Part shown: positions 1 to 15,000 of the stretch, piece after piece
How the letters are laid out: each line of letters starts with the position of its first letter
Position numbering within the stretch: the first letter of the stretch is position 1
Source of the DNA: Amia ocellicauda
Lineage: Eukaryota > Chordata > Actinopteri > Amiiformes > Amiidae
Length of the DNA stretch: 64,000 nt
NCBI RefSeq assembly: GCF_036373705.1
Contig: NC_089855.1
Location: forward strand, 34,093,219 to 34,157,218
Direction: 5' to 3'
Translations under genes and position numbers: made by a program
Notes under the pieces: model-generated
Seen by the model: only the letters and a program-made list of their open reading frames with translations
Databases searched by the model: none
Told to the model about the DNA's origin: nothing

Positions 1-60
1 ATGTTACATAAGTGGGGGCGTCCCCTGAAATCACATGTCAAAGCTGTCATTCCTTCACAG

Positions 61-3000
61 GGAAGCAGACTGGAAGCCCTATTTAGATTCTCGGTACTGT
101 GGCACCTGACTAGGGAAATTCAGAGCAGTAGGACCATGTCGCTGAACCGGTCCTTTGATAGGTAATTATGACTTTCCCATGGATCTTTGCAACAAAATAC
201 AAGATGATTTCTCAGCTGATGCGTTTCTGTTTCCTGTAAACAGTTTTAGCACTGTTTCTTTGGTAGCCCCATGTTCTCTCTCTTTCTCATGAAATGTCCT
301 TTTATACGCTTAAACCAGTTTTTTTTTTCCTCCCCTTCTCTTGTCTATTTCCCCCCCTGCTCTTCATTAACCATTTCAAGGTCCCAAGTTGCCCAACATC
401 CACAAGCAGAACTTCTGCCTCCCTCAACAGTTTTTCTTTTTCTGTCTACCATTCTGTTACTCTCCCAATTGATCTTAGAATTCAGTATTAGATGTTCCAA
501 AATTAATTCACAAAAATATGAAATCTTCAAAATCCACACTACTATGAATCGGAAACACTGAAGTGTCCATTGAGATGTTTTAGCACTGGGAGCAGGGTAG
601 AAAATTACCTTTTTTGGCCACTAGCCACTGTGTCTGGTAGAAGGAAAAAACTTACCAGTCACTTGGTATTTTTACCAGCCAAAGGCAAACATCGCCAAAA
701 ATGCATGAGGGTGCATAAGTGTGTGGTGAACACGTTAAAACGTGGCATTTATTCAGGTAATTAATCAATCACTATTACAGAAGCTAATTGCACACCTGTA
801 TAGACATGTCATATCAGGGGATCTGTATAAACACACTAAACTAACACATGAGAAGGTGTGTTATATGGTGACACATTATTGCTCTTCATACTCCTCTTCC
901 TCTTCAGTGCTACTCCGTTCTGTGGGTCTCTGCACATCATTAAAGGATTTCAATGGATTGGCTAGATATTCATAGTCACGGTTGGGTAAAAAATATATAA
1001 TCTCTAGGAATGATGTCAGACAGTAACATCTTTTCCATTGGTCAATACGATGCATGCCAGCAATGACACAATGTAAACAAACCGCACGTTTCTCTTCAGC
1101 AGAATCTCCGCTACACAACAAAAAATGCACGTCTCTATTGCAAATCAAGTATATTGTAACTGATGCAATTGATGAATGCTTATCTAACACAACAACATTG
1201 TTTAAAAAATATCTGTTAAAATACATTATTAGAATCATGACTATGAAAAGTTATTAAAAGTCATTATTTTTCCACATCCTTAACCACCTTACTTCTGCTT
1301 CATTGCTCGCCATGAAATATGTCCTCCTTGGACCGAAGACTGTCCAGATGCCATATATTTTCAAAAAACATGATATTGCGGTTTGCCAAATCAACCATCA
1401 TTCCAACACTACAACGTCAACAAATGAATTCGTGTTTTGAAACATACTGACAAATACTCTGTGAGAAACTAAAAGTTGAGTTCCCGTACGCTTGTTGGCT
1501 TCCCGCCAAAGTGGCTGGTAAAATTGACAGATTTACCCGCCACTGGCTAAATCTACCCGCATTTGGCGGGTGGCGGGTGTTAATTTTATTCCCTAACTAG
1601 GAGTGATTTTTGTTGGACACTTTTGGTTTTCTTTTTTGGGGGTGAAAAAAAATCTTTAAATATTGAAGGATATGGCCCATTGTGATGTGCTTATCTACAC
1701 ACTATCTAAAAAAAATGCATATAACCCTGCTCTCATTCTGCTTCACTTAATAAACTTTTATACTTTTCCATTCCATTCCTTACAAGAGTTTTATTTCTGT
1801 AATAAGTGTTACCTGTTGTAGAGAAGTTGCCAGTGTCTAAAACCTGGTATACTTGCTCTATACACAGCATTCTTCACTTTCCTATAGTATGCATTCTCAA
1901 ATTGCAAAAACAATATTGACAGGCGCACTCTGAATTGTGGACATATTGAATTGTACGATATGCCATCAATGGCAAAGCTGCCGATAGGCTCTGTGTGCTG
2001 TCAGGTAGGTGAACTCTCCCCCTTCCGTTTACTCATCAACACAGCACTCGGTGCCTTTCCTCTAGTATACTACTATAGTGTATTTATATACTGAAGACTA
2101 GGGCTTCATTTCACCTACAGGTCAACTCTGATATGGGTCACAAACACTCTTATTTGCTTATGGGCTGTAAATTATCTTTCTGTGGACTGTCGGCTTGTCA
2201 TGGGAGAGTAATGCTGCCTTTGTTTCCAGGTCTCTGTTTGTGGTGCTGGACAGTCTAAACAGCCAGGACGGCTCCATCAGCGCTGCGGCTCAGAACTGGC
2301 TGGTCCGTGCCTTCTCTCTGAATGATGTGGTGCGCATCCTGGAGCCAGTCCTACTGCTACTCCTCCACCCCCGGACCCAACGCTCTTCCATTGCGTGCAT
2401 CAAGCAGAACCTGACAGTGGGTAAGTGCTGGGGAGAAGAGTACTGCTAAGGTCAGAGGTTGAGCGTACAAAGTGCAGTGGCAGCAGGAGGCACTTTTGTA
2501 AGCTTGCTAAAGTTCATTGAGATTTGTATTTTGTACCTAAACTGGCTACATGGCTCGTTTTACAGAATACAGAAATGCTGGTATTTGATCACTTGATGTT
2601 GATAATTCTAAAGTAAACCTTTTTATGCTGCACTTAACCATAGCATACCAATATTTTCTGGTTATATTATGGTCGAATATAACAAAGACAAAGCAATCAT
2701 TAAGTAATTTTTTCTGTTGGAGCTGCACTCACTTTAAGAGGCTTCAACAGGAATGATGTCTGGTGCTTCCTCAATTGGTCTCAATTTCAAACAAGCCAAC
2801 ATTGTTTGTGTGTGTTTTTTTTTTTTCCCTCCAATCCTACATTAGGAAACCTGAAGGTGTTACGCCACAGGGACAGAGCTTTGTCCAGGGACTCGGTGTG
2901 CTCCAGCGAGTTGGCAGAGAGCTGCCTGTCAGAAGATAGCCTCCTGAGCCGGGTGACCACGGTGGACCGTGAGGCCTTGTGGGCAGAGGTGGAGAGGGTC

Positions 3001-6000
3001 CCAGAGACTGTGGGACTTCGGCAGGAGGAGGAGGAGGGGAGGAGGAGCAACAGTGATGAGGCCTCTGCCCACCTGGAACAAGAGAGGAATCGTCCCTATG
3101 TTGCGGAGGAAGAGAACGAGGACAGCGAGCACACAGAGTCGGCTGACACCAGCGGGGGGCAGGTGTCCACCGAGAACACCAGCTCGGCCTCTGCCCCCTA
3201 CCTGCAGAGGCCGGACTACAACAGCAGTGTGGAGGAGGACAATGGTAGTCAGCAAGAGGGTGGTGGGAACCCCAGGGAGGTTTTCCGCCCAAATGGGCCC
3301 GTGCCGTCCATGTACCGCACGGACTCCGAGAGGACGCAGGTCTCCGAATCGCTCTCCAGTGACGAGGAGGACATGGAGCTGCAGGCTATTGCCCGGTCCC
3401 GGCTCCTGAAGCACCAGAGGGAGAAGAGGGAAATGATAGACTCCCTCTTCAAGCATGTGCTCCTGTACCTGCAACCCTATGACTCCACCCGCGTCCTCTA
3501 CGCTTTCTCTGTCCTGGAAACGGTGCTCAAGACCAACAGCAGGGATTTTGTGGAAGCCGTGTCCACCACCAGCATGGATACCAGCTCCACTGCCCACCTG
3601 AATCTCATCTACAACCTTCTAGCACGCCACCAGGAGGCCTTGGTTGGTCACAGCTTCTACGGGCGTCTGCAAGCACAGTCACCCATTTCCTGCCCGCATT
3701 CGCTGCTCATTGAACTGCTCACTTATCTTTGCCTGAACTTCTTGAGGTCCTACTACCCCTGCTACCTTTCCATAGGTCACCGGGACCTCCTGGGAAACCG
3801 AGAGGTGCAGGTCAAGAGCGTGGAAGTTCTGATACGACTGATGAGCCAGCTGGTGATGGTGGCCAAAGCCCAAGATGGCAGGAGGCTGGATTTCATAAAG
3901 AAGCTCCTGTCCAGTTGCAGAGTGCAGCAGTACGTCTTGCTCTCCCTCTCTGCCTCAATGTACGTCAACCAAAAGTCTGCATTGGTGGACAAGGGCGAGG
4001 ACTCCATGGAATATGGCCTGTCCGAGGAGAGCCTGATCAACTTTGGTCAGGACCAGATCTGGAGTGAGCACCCCCTGCAGATTGAGCTTCTCAAGCTGCT
4101 GCAGGTGCTGATTGTGCTAGAAAGCCACCTCCAAGGAAACGCAGCAGAGGAACAAGAGGCCTCCTCCCCACTTGCCAAGGAATGGCAGACAGCCGTACAC
4201 TTCCAGCAGTCCATAAAGGCCATGCAGTATGTCCAGACCCAGCCCATCACGTTGCAGGGCATGTTCGTATCGGCTGTGGTCCAGGCTCTGCAGCCGCAAT
4301 ACGGCTACGGAATGCACCCTCCTTGGGTGGGCCTGCTCACCAGCTCGCTGCCATACCTGGGCAGATCTCTGGGAATGACCGTGGCCCCCTTCATTGCTCA
4401 GATCTGCAAGAACCTGGATGAACTGGTCAAGCAATACGAGCACGAAGCAGTAAAGACGGCCCTGAAGTGAGTGATTTAATTAATCAAATAGGCATTATAG
4501 ACTATAATACAGCTGAAGTTCAACTTTTTTTTTATGGAGACCACTGCACCTCTGGACTGTTTTTATTAAATGTAAATGTATTTCTCTCTGCACAGCCTAT
4601 CCTCAAAAAGAGAAAACATCGCCCCGGATTACCCCCTCACTCTTCTTGAAGGTCTGACTGCGATCACCCACTTCTGCCTCTTGGAGAACTCCAGTGCTCA
4701 AAGGAAGGTAATTTGGCCTTTATACTATTGACTTGCTCACTAGGCCATATCACTGTCACAGAGAACTTGGAAGCCAAGCCCCTGCAGAAAAAAGAAACCT
4801 GTAAAAACCCTGCTATGAATATGTAGAGGTTTCAGAAATTCTCAGCAGACACTGGTTTATTACAGAAAACAAATGCAAGTTAATCCAGAGTCCGCCTCTC
4901 ACATTAAATTAAAAGATTGTGACTTTGACCCTCTTTGTATCTCCAGAGATGGACAACAGGTTGCAGTATTAACCTATCAAACGTGACTACACCTTGTTGA
5001 GATCCAATTGTACAAATATAATCATATGCATAATTAACGTATGCCTTAGATTGTTTATTACTGTTGTAGTCGTGTGTGATTTGTTGAAAACTGCTTATCT
5101 GGTACTGGTCAAAAGCTAATCAGCATTTACTGCTGGTCCACATACTCCAGGCAGGCTATCTAATAAACTAATAAAGTATCACTAATCTAAAGAAAGTAGT
5201 AAATACAAATTAAGCCAAATCACACCATGAAAACATTAACAATTTAAAGAAGAAAATAAAACAAAAAAATCCCACTACAAATTTAATTTGGAGCAAACTG
5301 AAATTCTAAATGCTATATCAACACAGTTAATGGAAGTGCAACGTTTTACACACAAACCATTTCGGCAAAGTTTTGTTTATTTTTACATTGTGTGTAGCCA
5401 TCCTAGTACTCATGTAATTACAGTCCACTGATTTAAATATGAAAAACAAAATATTGAGCTCCAGAATATGATCGAGTAAAAGACAATGGCACACAATATC
5501 CATAGATACTTTGCATCATTTAGACTTTTTTTTAAGCTTTTCCAACCAGGTACTTGCAAAACCTTTAGAAATAATATTGGAATACCTTAAAGCTGTACTA
5601 AGTGAGGGAAGCAAACCATGCAAATCATGGGATTAAATTGAATAGAACATCCTTCAAACACACGCTTGCATGCAGCCACACACACTAATCGTCTACCAAC
5701 GAGAGACAAAGCCAATTAAAGCAAGCAAAAAGAAGCAATGTAGGCTATAGGTATTTGGATGTCCAAGGAATTCCAAGCCTCTCTTTTGGTTAAGTGTGAT
5801 AAGGAAGTTAACTTATTCCCGAATTCTTCTCCCCTCTCAGTCCTCTGTGATCACGGACCCGGCGGACTTCCGAAATGCCCGCAACGCCATTGTGGAGGAG
5901 TTGCCTCGCATCATGAGCACCATGGCGCTGCTCTGGGGAGTCATCAGGAAGGAGGAATTGCAGAAGATGACTTCAAACTTGGGCCCAGGAGTCTGCAAGA

Positions 6001-9000
6001 ACACTTCCACCTCCGTCTACTTCAAAAGCACCAAAGTGAGAGGAATCATGGGAGCTTCTCATTTATTTGCCACTTCCAGTGCTCATTTTGCACATTATCG
6101 GTGTACTTTCTCTCCACTTCCAGTCCACAGAGCATGTTTCTGTAATGGCCTAAGCCAACCAGAGATCTTAAACCAAAACTAGGGCAGCAAACTGACTACT
6201 ACCACTACTACAGAAATAATAATTTAATAATAGCAATAACAGCCTTCTTTATTCCCTAACTAAATATTTACACATAAAATAGAAATAATATACATCAAAT
6301 TACCATAGCATACTAATATAAAAGTTAAGAACAAGCAAACTGAAGACAAATTAAATTTTTAAAAGCTAGGTGTAGCGGGTTGAGGTGTAGGGACGTCTGG
6401 ACTTTGGGGGTAGCTTGGGGGAGAGACCCGTCAAAACACACAAACGGGGAAGTGGGGTTGAAGTCTGAACCAAGTTCGTCGCTTTATTTAAAGTCACCAA
6501 AACAATTTGCATCCAAATCCGTATCCGTGTCACATGCAGTAGTCAAAGCCAGAGGGGGTTGTCATCCAAAAACAAAAGGTTGTTCACTACTCGGGGTCGT
6601 CGTCTGGTCCAAGGTCTGTATTTGGGAAATCCTCTCTTTTTTTCTTCTGGTTGATCCTGTCTTCCTTTTTGCTCTCCAGCACACCCTCTTCATCCATTCG
6701 TTCACCAACTACTGAGACACAAGCAACAACAGGTTGTGGGTAATTATAGCCCAGGTGTAATGGGCTGCACCTGTGCTGTGGTCTTAAATGAGTGCTGGAG
6801 CCCCAGGTGTATCTGCTCTCCGGCTCTCTGGAAAATTGCGTTACACTGTCCAGGGTCCTGACACGGGTGTAGAGCTGCCTTTCGTGGTGTGTAACAATGG
6901 TCATGACCTGCCCCGTCGTCCTACTACATAGGCCTAAACATTTCTGAAGACACACAGATGATAAAGAAAGCCAGCTGGTCTCTTGTCCTCCCTTTCTTTA
7001 TACCTCACAGCCTTGCTTTATCATTCATGTTTTCATTCTGTGTAGATCCTAAAACAGAAGATGTTGGACTTCTTGAACCCAGTCACAGCGCAGTACGGCG
7101 TGCAAGTGATGGCGTCTGTGGCGGCTGTGTGGAACAGCAGGAAGAGCCGAAAGAGCCACAGCAAAACCAAGGTGATCCAGACAGCTGCACTGACCGTCGT
7201 CCTGTTTAGAGCTGTGGCTCCATTGCCAAGAGACCTGGGTCTTAATGTTGGCCTTGACTCATGTCTCGAAACTGGAATAAGTACAGTTGCTCTATTGTGG
7301 ACACTCCCACCGAAAATAATAATTTACAGGCTTTGACTATTTGGAAATTATTGATTCTCTTTTTCTTCAGCACTTTCCCCACTGCAGTAAGACATCATGC
7401 ATTATATTTTCTAAATATTGTTATTGCCCGATGGCAGACGTTATCTGTATATTAGAAATCTAATGACAATAATGATGATAATAATATTAATAATAATAAT
7501 AATAATATAATCATAATAGTAGCTTAGTAATAATGCTGTTCATATCATTTGCTTTTTATTGTGAAGGATTCTGAATCATTTTTTCAGACAGGAGAGGCAC
7601 TTGCTTCCTCCACCACTAGGTGTAACTAGCAGTAACATATCCCACCTACGGACTGTTCTGCTACTAATGATCCTGACTAATGCTGGAGTATCAGTTCCTC
7701 TCTATAAATTGTCCCTAAAAAATAGACCTAAAAATATCCCAGTACAGACCCTTGTAACCCAACGCTATAAATCTTCTCCTGCTGAACCCATGCTGGCGGC
7801 CTGTGTAGATCCTGCCTGTGGCCAGTGAGTCCCGGCTCACCATCGTGGAGCTAGTGAAGGAACTGAGCACCTTGAAGACCGACACCATTCTGCAGCTGGT
7901 CAAGGAAGTGGTGAAAAAGCCTCACCAGATTAAAGGAGACCAGGTACGCCGACCCACCCTTTGCCGTGGGTTAATTCTGCCCTGTGTTTAAATCTGCACT
8001 ACAGTAGAGATGTTCAACTTGAGACAGTTCAATATGTGCTTTGAATATCTGCACTGCTACCTGCAAGTTTACATTACTGCCATTTTAAGAGACTCTCATA
8101 CAGGGGTCTCCATTGCTGGTTTTGGGGAGCAGCAGAACCAATCAGCAGGTACACCCTTAAGTCATCAATTTATTGTAAACACCAGTTATGATCTTATTTG
8201 CAGGTGATTTGGTATATTCAGTCATTCCGAGATTTGGACCTGAGCTTCACCTTCAGCATTCCTTTAACTGACCAAGTGACTTTGCCTGATTGATCGATAA
8301 CTAGGCTGTGTTCCAAGTCTGACAGAAATCACTAAATGGGGCTAAAAAAAAACAATTTACAGGCAGATACAATAGGTTTCTTTAAAATGTGTTCTTTCTA
8401 TTCCAGAAGTCCACACTGGTGGATATCCCGATGCTGCAGTTCAGCTTTGCTTTTGTTCAGGGGTAAGTGCTGTTCATAGTTTGTATCATCGGTTGCATAA
8501 TTTGATTATTCAGGTGTCTTTGATTGAGTTTTCTTTACATATACCTTGGCTCAAACTCCACTAAAATCAAATGGCAAATCATTTTGTTTCTCAAAATGTT
8601 TTAATTGTGTCAATGAAGTTGGATGGTTATGTCAGTGTAAGGGTTTTTGTGCATCTAACAGAGTTTGTGTTTGCTGCCCACACACATTCAAGCAGAAAAC
8701 TGCAATTGATTATCTGCATATAAAGCAATTGAAGGCTTCCAATGTTTCACTAAAGCTATAAATTGTTCTTTAGCTGGTGCTCTGGAAGCTTCTGGTATTT
8801 GTATGAATATTAATCCCAAGAAACCAAATGATTTTATAGTCTGCAGTTTTATGTGAATTATACCCATATCCCAAACAGGAAGCAGGTGTAGGATGCAGTC
8901 TGTCTAAATCAGGGATGGCAAACCTGTGGCACGCAGAGCCATATAGGTGGGCATTCAAAGCGAGCGACAATGTATTTTTTTTTTGTTTTTTGCCATCCCG

Positions 9001-12000
9001 CCCCTCGATGTCTAAACGGATGACAAAAACTCTAAGAAAAGTCTGTCCTGTTGTGATTCATTGTTGTCAGCAATGGACCTGTCTGCTGAACACGCGGGTG
9101 GAAATCATCCTGTATCAAATGGCCACAATCATTCATATTTAACACTTTGAAAATTTCAAAACTTCATAAAGTTGGAAAAAGAAAGCTGTAAATTCTCAAA
9201 AATAAATTAAATTGTAGAATACATTTGTGCAGACTCATACTCATGGTAGATTGATACCACTGCCTTATTTTTTTCTTAAAACAATGTATATTAATCTACC
9301 CGTTTTAGTTATTTTACAAAATGTGAAAGCAGTAGATATTAAGTAAATATATACTGAAAAAAAATGAAGGTACATTGGTAATGATTGAGTGCAAATGCAA
9401 ACAAAACACAAAACAATATAGAAGGGTTACTAATGCAGCTAAATTAACAATCTTCTAACGGCAGGGCAATGGGAGAATCTGTGGGACTTTGTTTTGGGGG
9501 TAGATTGTGATTTTAATGAAGGTTTTAAATGTACTTTAGCATTATAATCCTGAAACTTAATGCGTGATGAAATGTGATTCATGCATTTTACTGCACTGTA
9601 TTAATACTGCAACATTTACATGATGTATTCATTGTATGATGCACTTATTCTTTATTCTTTAATGTTGTGACATGCTGTGGCATGGTGTTGCACTATGTAC
9701 AATTAAGATTGATTTAATTTGAATGAGGATTAAAGATTCTCATTCTGCAAAATTAAAAAGGGACACATTCCAAAAATGATCGAGCTAGTGAAGTGCTATT
9801 ACTATTGCTTTTTATATTTGTAAATTGACAATAATCTGTGAAAAATGGAACCTGCATATTTCATATTCTGCAGCAGACTCCCATTAGCAGACTGGAGCTG
9901 CACTTGCTCTCCAGACTACAGAGGGATAAGGGGGTGGGTTCAAGGTGGGGTGAGGTTGGCAGTGGATGTAGGTGGCGGGTGGGTGGGATTGTCCTCTCTG
10001 TCCATACTTTTGATATTTTTCTGTATTGCGGTTTGTTTTGTTAGCATGTTTGCTTAATAACTTAATGACAACAAAAAAATTAATTTATAAATATTGGTAA
10101 AAAAAAAAAAAAAAAAAATGCCGTTTAGCCCGTATAAACTTTTATATCCCTAATTTATTATTGGCACCCTTTAGCACTTGGCAAAGTATACAAACCAGAC
10201 ACTCCAGCCAATAAAGGTTAGGCATCCCTGGTCTAAATTCTGGAATTATTTAAGGAAACGTATGCAGTTTTACTGTGATTTAATATGTTTCATGTTTTAA
10301 GAACAGTGAAAACAGCCCTCTTACCAAAAATTGTATCGGAGATCTCAAATTCAGTTCCTGGGAGACCACAGGGTCTTCTGGCTTTTATTCCAACCCAGCT
10401 GCCAGTTACATTATTGTTCTGATTTAAGATAATACTTCTCTACCAGTATTGTACCTTGATTGAAAATCAGTGTGTGTGTGTGTATATATATATATTACAC
10501 ACACACACACTTATTTATTTTTTTGTTTTTGCTTAATTAATTGTGAATGAAAAAGCAGAAGACACTGTCAGCTTCTAGGAACTGAGACTGGGATCCCTGT
10601 TATATACAAATCTACAGATATCTATAGCTCACCTGTTTATATGTTAGCTAATGTATACATCTGACGATTGTATTTTGCAGTAGCACTGAAATATCAAGTA
10701 AAAAGTAACGGTACTACATTTTTTAATTCACATTTTCATACCCGTTTTATGTTCACAATATTGATATAACGCTTACATGTAATTTTGGTAGTAACAGACA
10801 TTATTCCTGAATGAAATTTCTTGGGTAGTTGACCATTCTTTATCTGAATGCAATCCCCAGAAGTTTTCCGCTAACAATTTTTATTAAACAAAGAAATTAA
10901 TCATTAAATTAGTCTGGCTGCCTCTGTTGTTTGTTTCACATTGCAGCTGGTTAGCATTGGGGTGTCTAGTCTGGTGTTTGCATGGTGTGCAGTCAGATAC
11001 CAACATATCTGCAATTTCAGTCAGGTCCAGAGTGTCAGTAATGCTTCTCTCTTTGTAGTGTTTCTGCACAAACTCTGCAGAACACTGTGATACCCCTCAT
11101 CAGCCTGCTGAAGGAGTCCGTGCAGCTCAACCTGGCTCCACCGGGCTACTTCCTGCTCCTCGGGTGAGTGGAGACGCCAGCTGTGAGATACTCCACGAGG
11201 AGGTTGGGTGGTGCCGTGTGTAATTATCAGACGTGGGAGATTAACACAGAGTCAGATGTGGGTTTGGGGAGGATGGCTGAAAAACATTACAACTGTACCT
11301 AAAATAAAAGCAGTAGGCAGTGCATTCAGAGTTACAAACATTACATTCTGTACCTTTCCTGTCTTTGAATTCTTGGCTGAGTTTGAATGTTTGAGGGATA
11401 GGCACATTACTGGTGTAGTGTGCTCTGAAGGTCAATGATGAAGCAACTGTCACTGAAGCCTGTCCAACAGTGAAATACGTCCCTGGCATCTTTCCTTTTT
11501 TTAACATCAACACATTTTCTGCTGGAAGATTTGGAATATAATTTGAATAACAACTAATATGTAAGATTATAAATCAGAAGCCAGTCAATCACAGAGCAGC
11601 ATTTCCAAAAACTCCAATACCTCTTATATTGTGTATAAATGTCATCCCATGCAGAGAATAATCAGTATTTTAAAAATTTTCAGTTATCAACAACACTTCA
11701 GGACACTTAAATTTAGTTTTGCTTAATGAACCTCTCACCCAGTGTGCATGAAATCCCATTTCTTGTACAATAAGTCTTCACACAGCTTATTAAATTATGT
11801 CATAAATCACAACTTAGAATTGTGCCAGCTTTCAGAATACTTTCTAAAAAAGTGCAAATAACAAGTTAATCTTATGTTAAATGTTTTGCAGCATAACCAG
11901 TCTTGGTATCTTAAAACTCTTAATAAAATCATGGTTTGTTAATTAAAATATGGAAACATTCCTAGTGCAAATTCAAACTTTACCAAAACCTTTATCCTTC

Positions 12001-15000
12001 ATTCCCATAATTGGTATATATCGTTCATCATCATGATAATCTTTAAAATATTTCTTCCCTGGTGTTTACCTTTTTGAGGTTTCTTTTGACTAGTTTTGTG
12101 ATTGTCTTTTTGTGAAGGAAAAAAAACGTTTTTGTCACCACAGGATTCTGAATGACGTTGTAAACAGACTCCCTAATCTCGACAATAAAAAGGACCAGAG
12201 AGACCTACAGGTAACTTATTTTTCCCTTTTCTGAAGCACAATGTTGAAGTCTGACTCATGCTTTCCGATGTTGTGCAATTCAAAAAACGGTGCTGTAATG
12301 TTTATATCAGGATTCTATCAATTGCCCAACTTGCTGCTGCTATTTTAAAACAAAAATAAATGTTCTCTCGTCTGTATATCGCAACCCCCTGAATGAGTTA
12401 AGCCTGCAAATGCAGAAGCACCAACACCAGCTTTTCAGTATGTTACTAAAGAATTGCAAGTGTTATGAGTATGTCCTGACAGATTTCCGATTTCATATTG
12501 GGCTTACAAAGAAGTACGCATACCTTGTGATGATGAGTCTAATTTATTTCTATGGGTATAGAAATGGTACTCCTAGCCACTGATAATTGGTCCGTAAAGT
12601 AGAATCTGACCAACTACCTGCAGCTATCATAGTGCTTTTCTTCAAGTAATGAAATGTTTGATGTTGAAACGAAAATTTGTTTGCTGGTGTGATAAATAGC
12701 AATTATGCCATATTAGAGCACTGTGAAATATGTTGCAAACATTGATTGACTGTGTATGAGAAATGTGGACCCTTCAAGATGCTCGCAATGCTTCTTAATA
12801 AACTAAGATTTTAATTCACAAACATTTATTTTTAATTCCAATAATGCACCGAAAAAACTATACAAAAAGAGTTGTGAGGCACTCTCACGCACAAACATGC
12901 AGTGTAGTGTCAGAGATCAAGCTGCTAGAAATTCTGAATGACCTCTGTGGAATAATAGACTTTTGGTTGCAGTTACCAAAATAAATATACAGGTGTTTAA
13001 CGACCTCTGCATGTTTAGAAGCACATATCTATGTGAGGCAACATTTTCCATGATGAACGTAGTTAAAAACAACCATAGAAGTCTTCTGAGAAACGAGAGA
13101 CTCCAGGACTGTTTCAGGATTGCCACTACATCGATTTAGCCCAATTACCAACACCATTTGACAAAACGAAGTTATCAAAATAAAAAGGTAGTGCTATTTT
13201 CTCATTTATTCAGTAGTGTTGTATCTGATTGTATGATCAATTTGGGTCCTCGATATAACCTATTAATAACATTAATAATGTTAACAACAGGCCAATATCA
13301 CAAACAAAGTTCACCCAATCATTTTTTACGGTACCGTTAATGAGTGAAATGCCCGTTGTGCGCTGATAAGGCCAAATTTGTGCACGTGGAAAAAAGATGT
13401 TGGGGAACACTGGTAGCTGCATTAAACAATTTTACCTGGTTTCAAAGACCTTGGCTAGCACTAATGTAGGAATACTCATTGGCTAGTCCATGACTAGTAG
13501 GAATTGTTGGTCTGTGAAAGTATCCCTTAAAATATTCACTTAGTTGAGCTGTGTATTAAGCAGCTTTTCCCTTAACTAGTCTTCAGTGTGTTTAGGTAAT
13601 ATTTGTGACTAAACTAAAGGACCTTTTAAAAACCTTTCAAAGTTGTTCAGTTCATTTTTATTTTTTTGCAATGGGCCCCAGAAGTCATTTTAAAGGTGCT
13701 TCTCTTGGTATTTATAGCCCAATTGGATCTCCAGAACTGGTGGGGTAGAACAAAATACCTGCCTAAGGGATAGGCTGCAGTCTTCATTCCTCTATGCTTC
13801 CAAACAGCAATAACATTAAAATGGATTTAGAAACATGAGTACAGTATCTAATTTTAAAGGGAGTTTTATACTGAAATTTGGGAGGAGGACAACTCCAATT
13901 TAACACCTGATTTGTTTTTGGATACTTATGCTTGGGAAGGCCAATCACTTTCCCAGCATTCATTGCTTTACATCCCCCCTCCACCTTAAACCCAGCTCCT
14001 TGGGGAGTTGGGATGGGAGTTCCTATGGCCTCATCCTGATGGCCAGGTCATAATTCTCTGTCAAATGAGTGTAGGACAAAATATACTCCATTTACCTTAT
14101 ACTATATGCAACTATTGGGGTTGTCTGAATGTTGGTTTTGTCCACAGGAGGTCACCCAGAAGATCCTGGAGGCAGTAGGGAACGTGGCAGGGTCATCGCT
14201 GGAGCAGACCAGCTGGCTCAGTCGTAACCTGGAAGTGAAAGCTCAACCACAGGTGTCTCTGGAGGAAGAGGACCCAGACATGGATTTATACGGTACTGGA
14301 GAGACAAGTACTTTCCCCACTTGCATTTACTCAGGATGCCTTGGCACTGTATCTCTATGGACTTATGATTTATAGTTCAATTGCTTTTAATAAGAGCTGC
14401 TTAATGGCACATCATCAGTGCAACAGACAAAAAGTGACCTTGAAAATGAATGTGCTTATGCTGCAATGATTTTCTGTCACTGGTCGGCCTTTTTGTCTGC
14501 TTCTAACACTTACAGATTAGGGCGGCGGTGGAAAACCACTTCAGTAACTGTAAGACACCCCTAAATGCAATTAAATTATGTTTTTATTTTTTCCCTCTCC
14601 CTCAGATTGTGCTGCACAGGCCTCTGCCATGGTGTCGTCCTCAGTGCCTTCAGTGTACAGTGTGCAAGCTCTCACTCTCCTGGCTGAGGTAAAACCAGAG
14701 ACCTCGCTGCCCTACTGCAACTGACATTCTAATGTTAGAATATTCTGTTACAGAGGAAAAAGAAAGAGGTTCAGATGGAAACTGAGAGGCTGAAACAACA
14801 TTTTTCATTTTCATTATGTTCAAATCATTTATTTTTTGGTCGTTTGTTGCTTTGCTTTGCATTGAAAAATATTTAGATTTTTAGTGCACAAGAACATATG
14901 GTATATTACCCATGGTCCATTCTTGCTCATTTGGTGGTTAGCTAGGTATTGATCCAGCAATCTCATCCAGGCATTCCCTGAAGGATCCCAGCTTCAACAA

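Noticed and set aside
2787..3597. Long frames on the minus strand and other plus frames across the dop1b central exon
   Set aside because: They are shadows of a GC-richer, Glu/Arg-rich coding exon that is in phase with its neighbours. They have no splice or family support.
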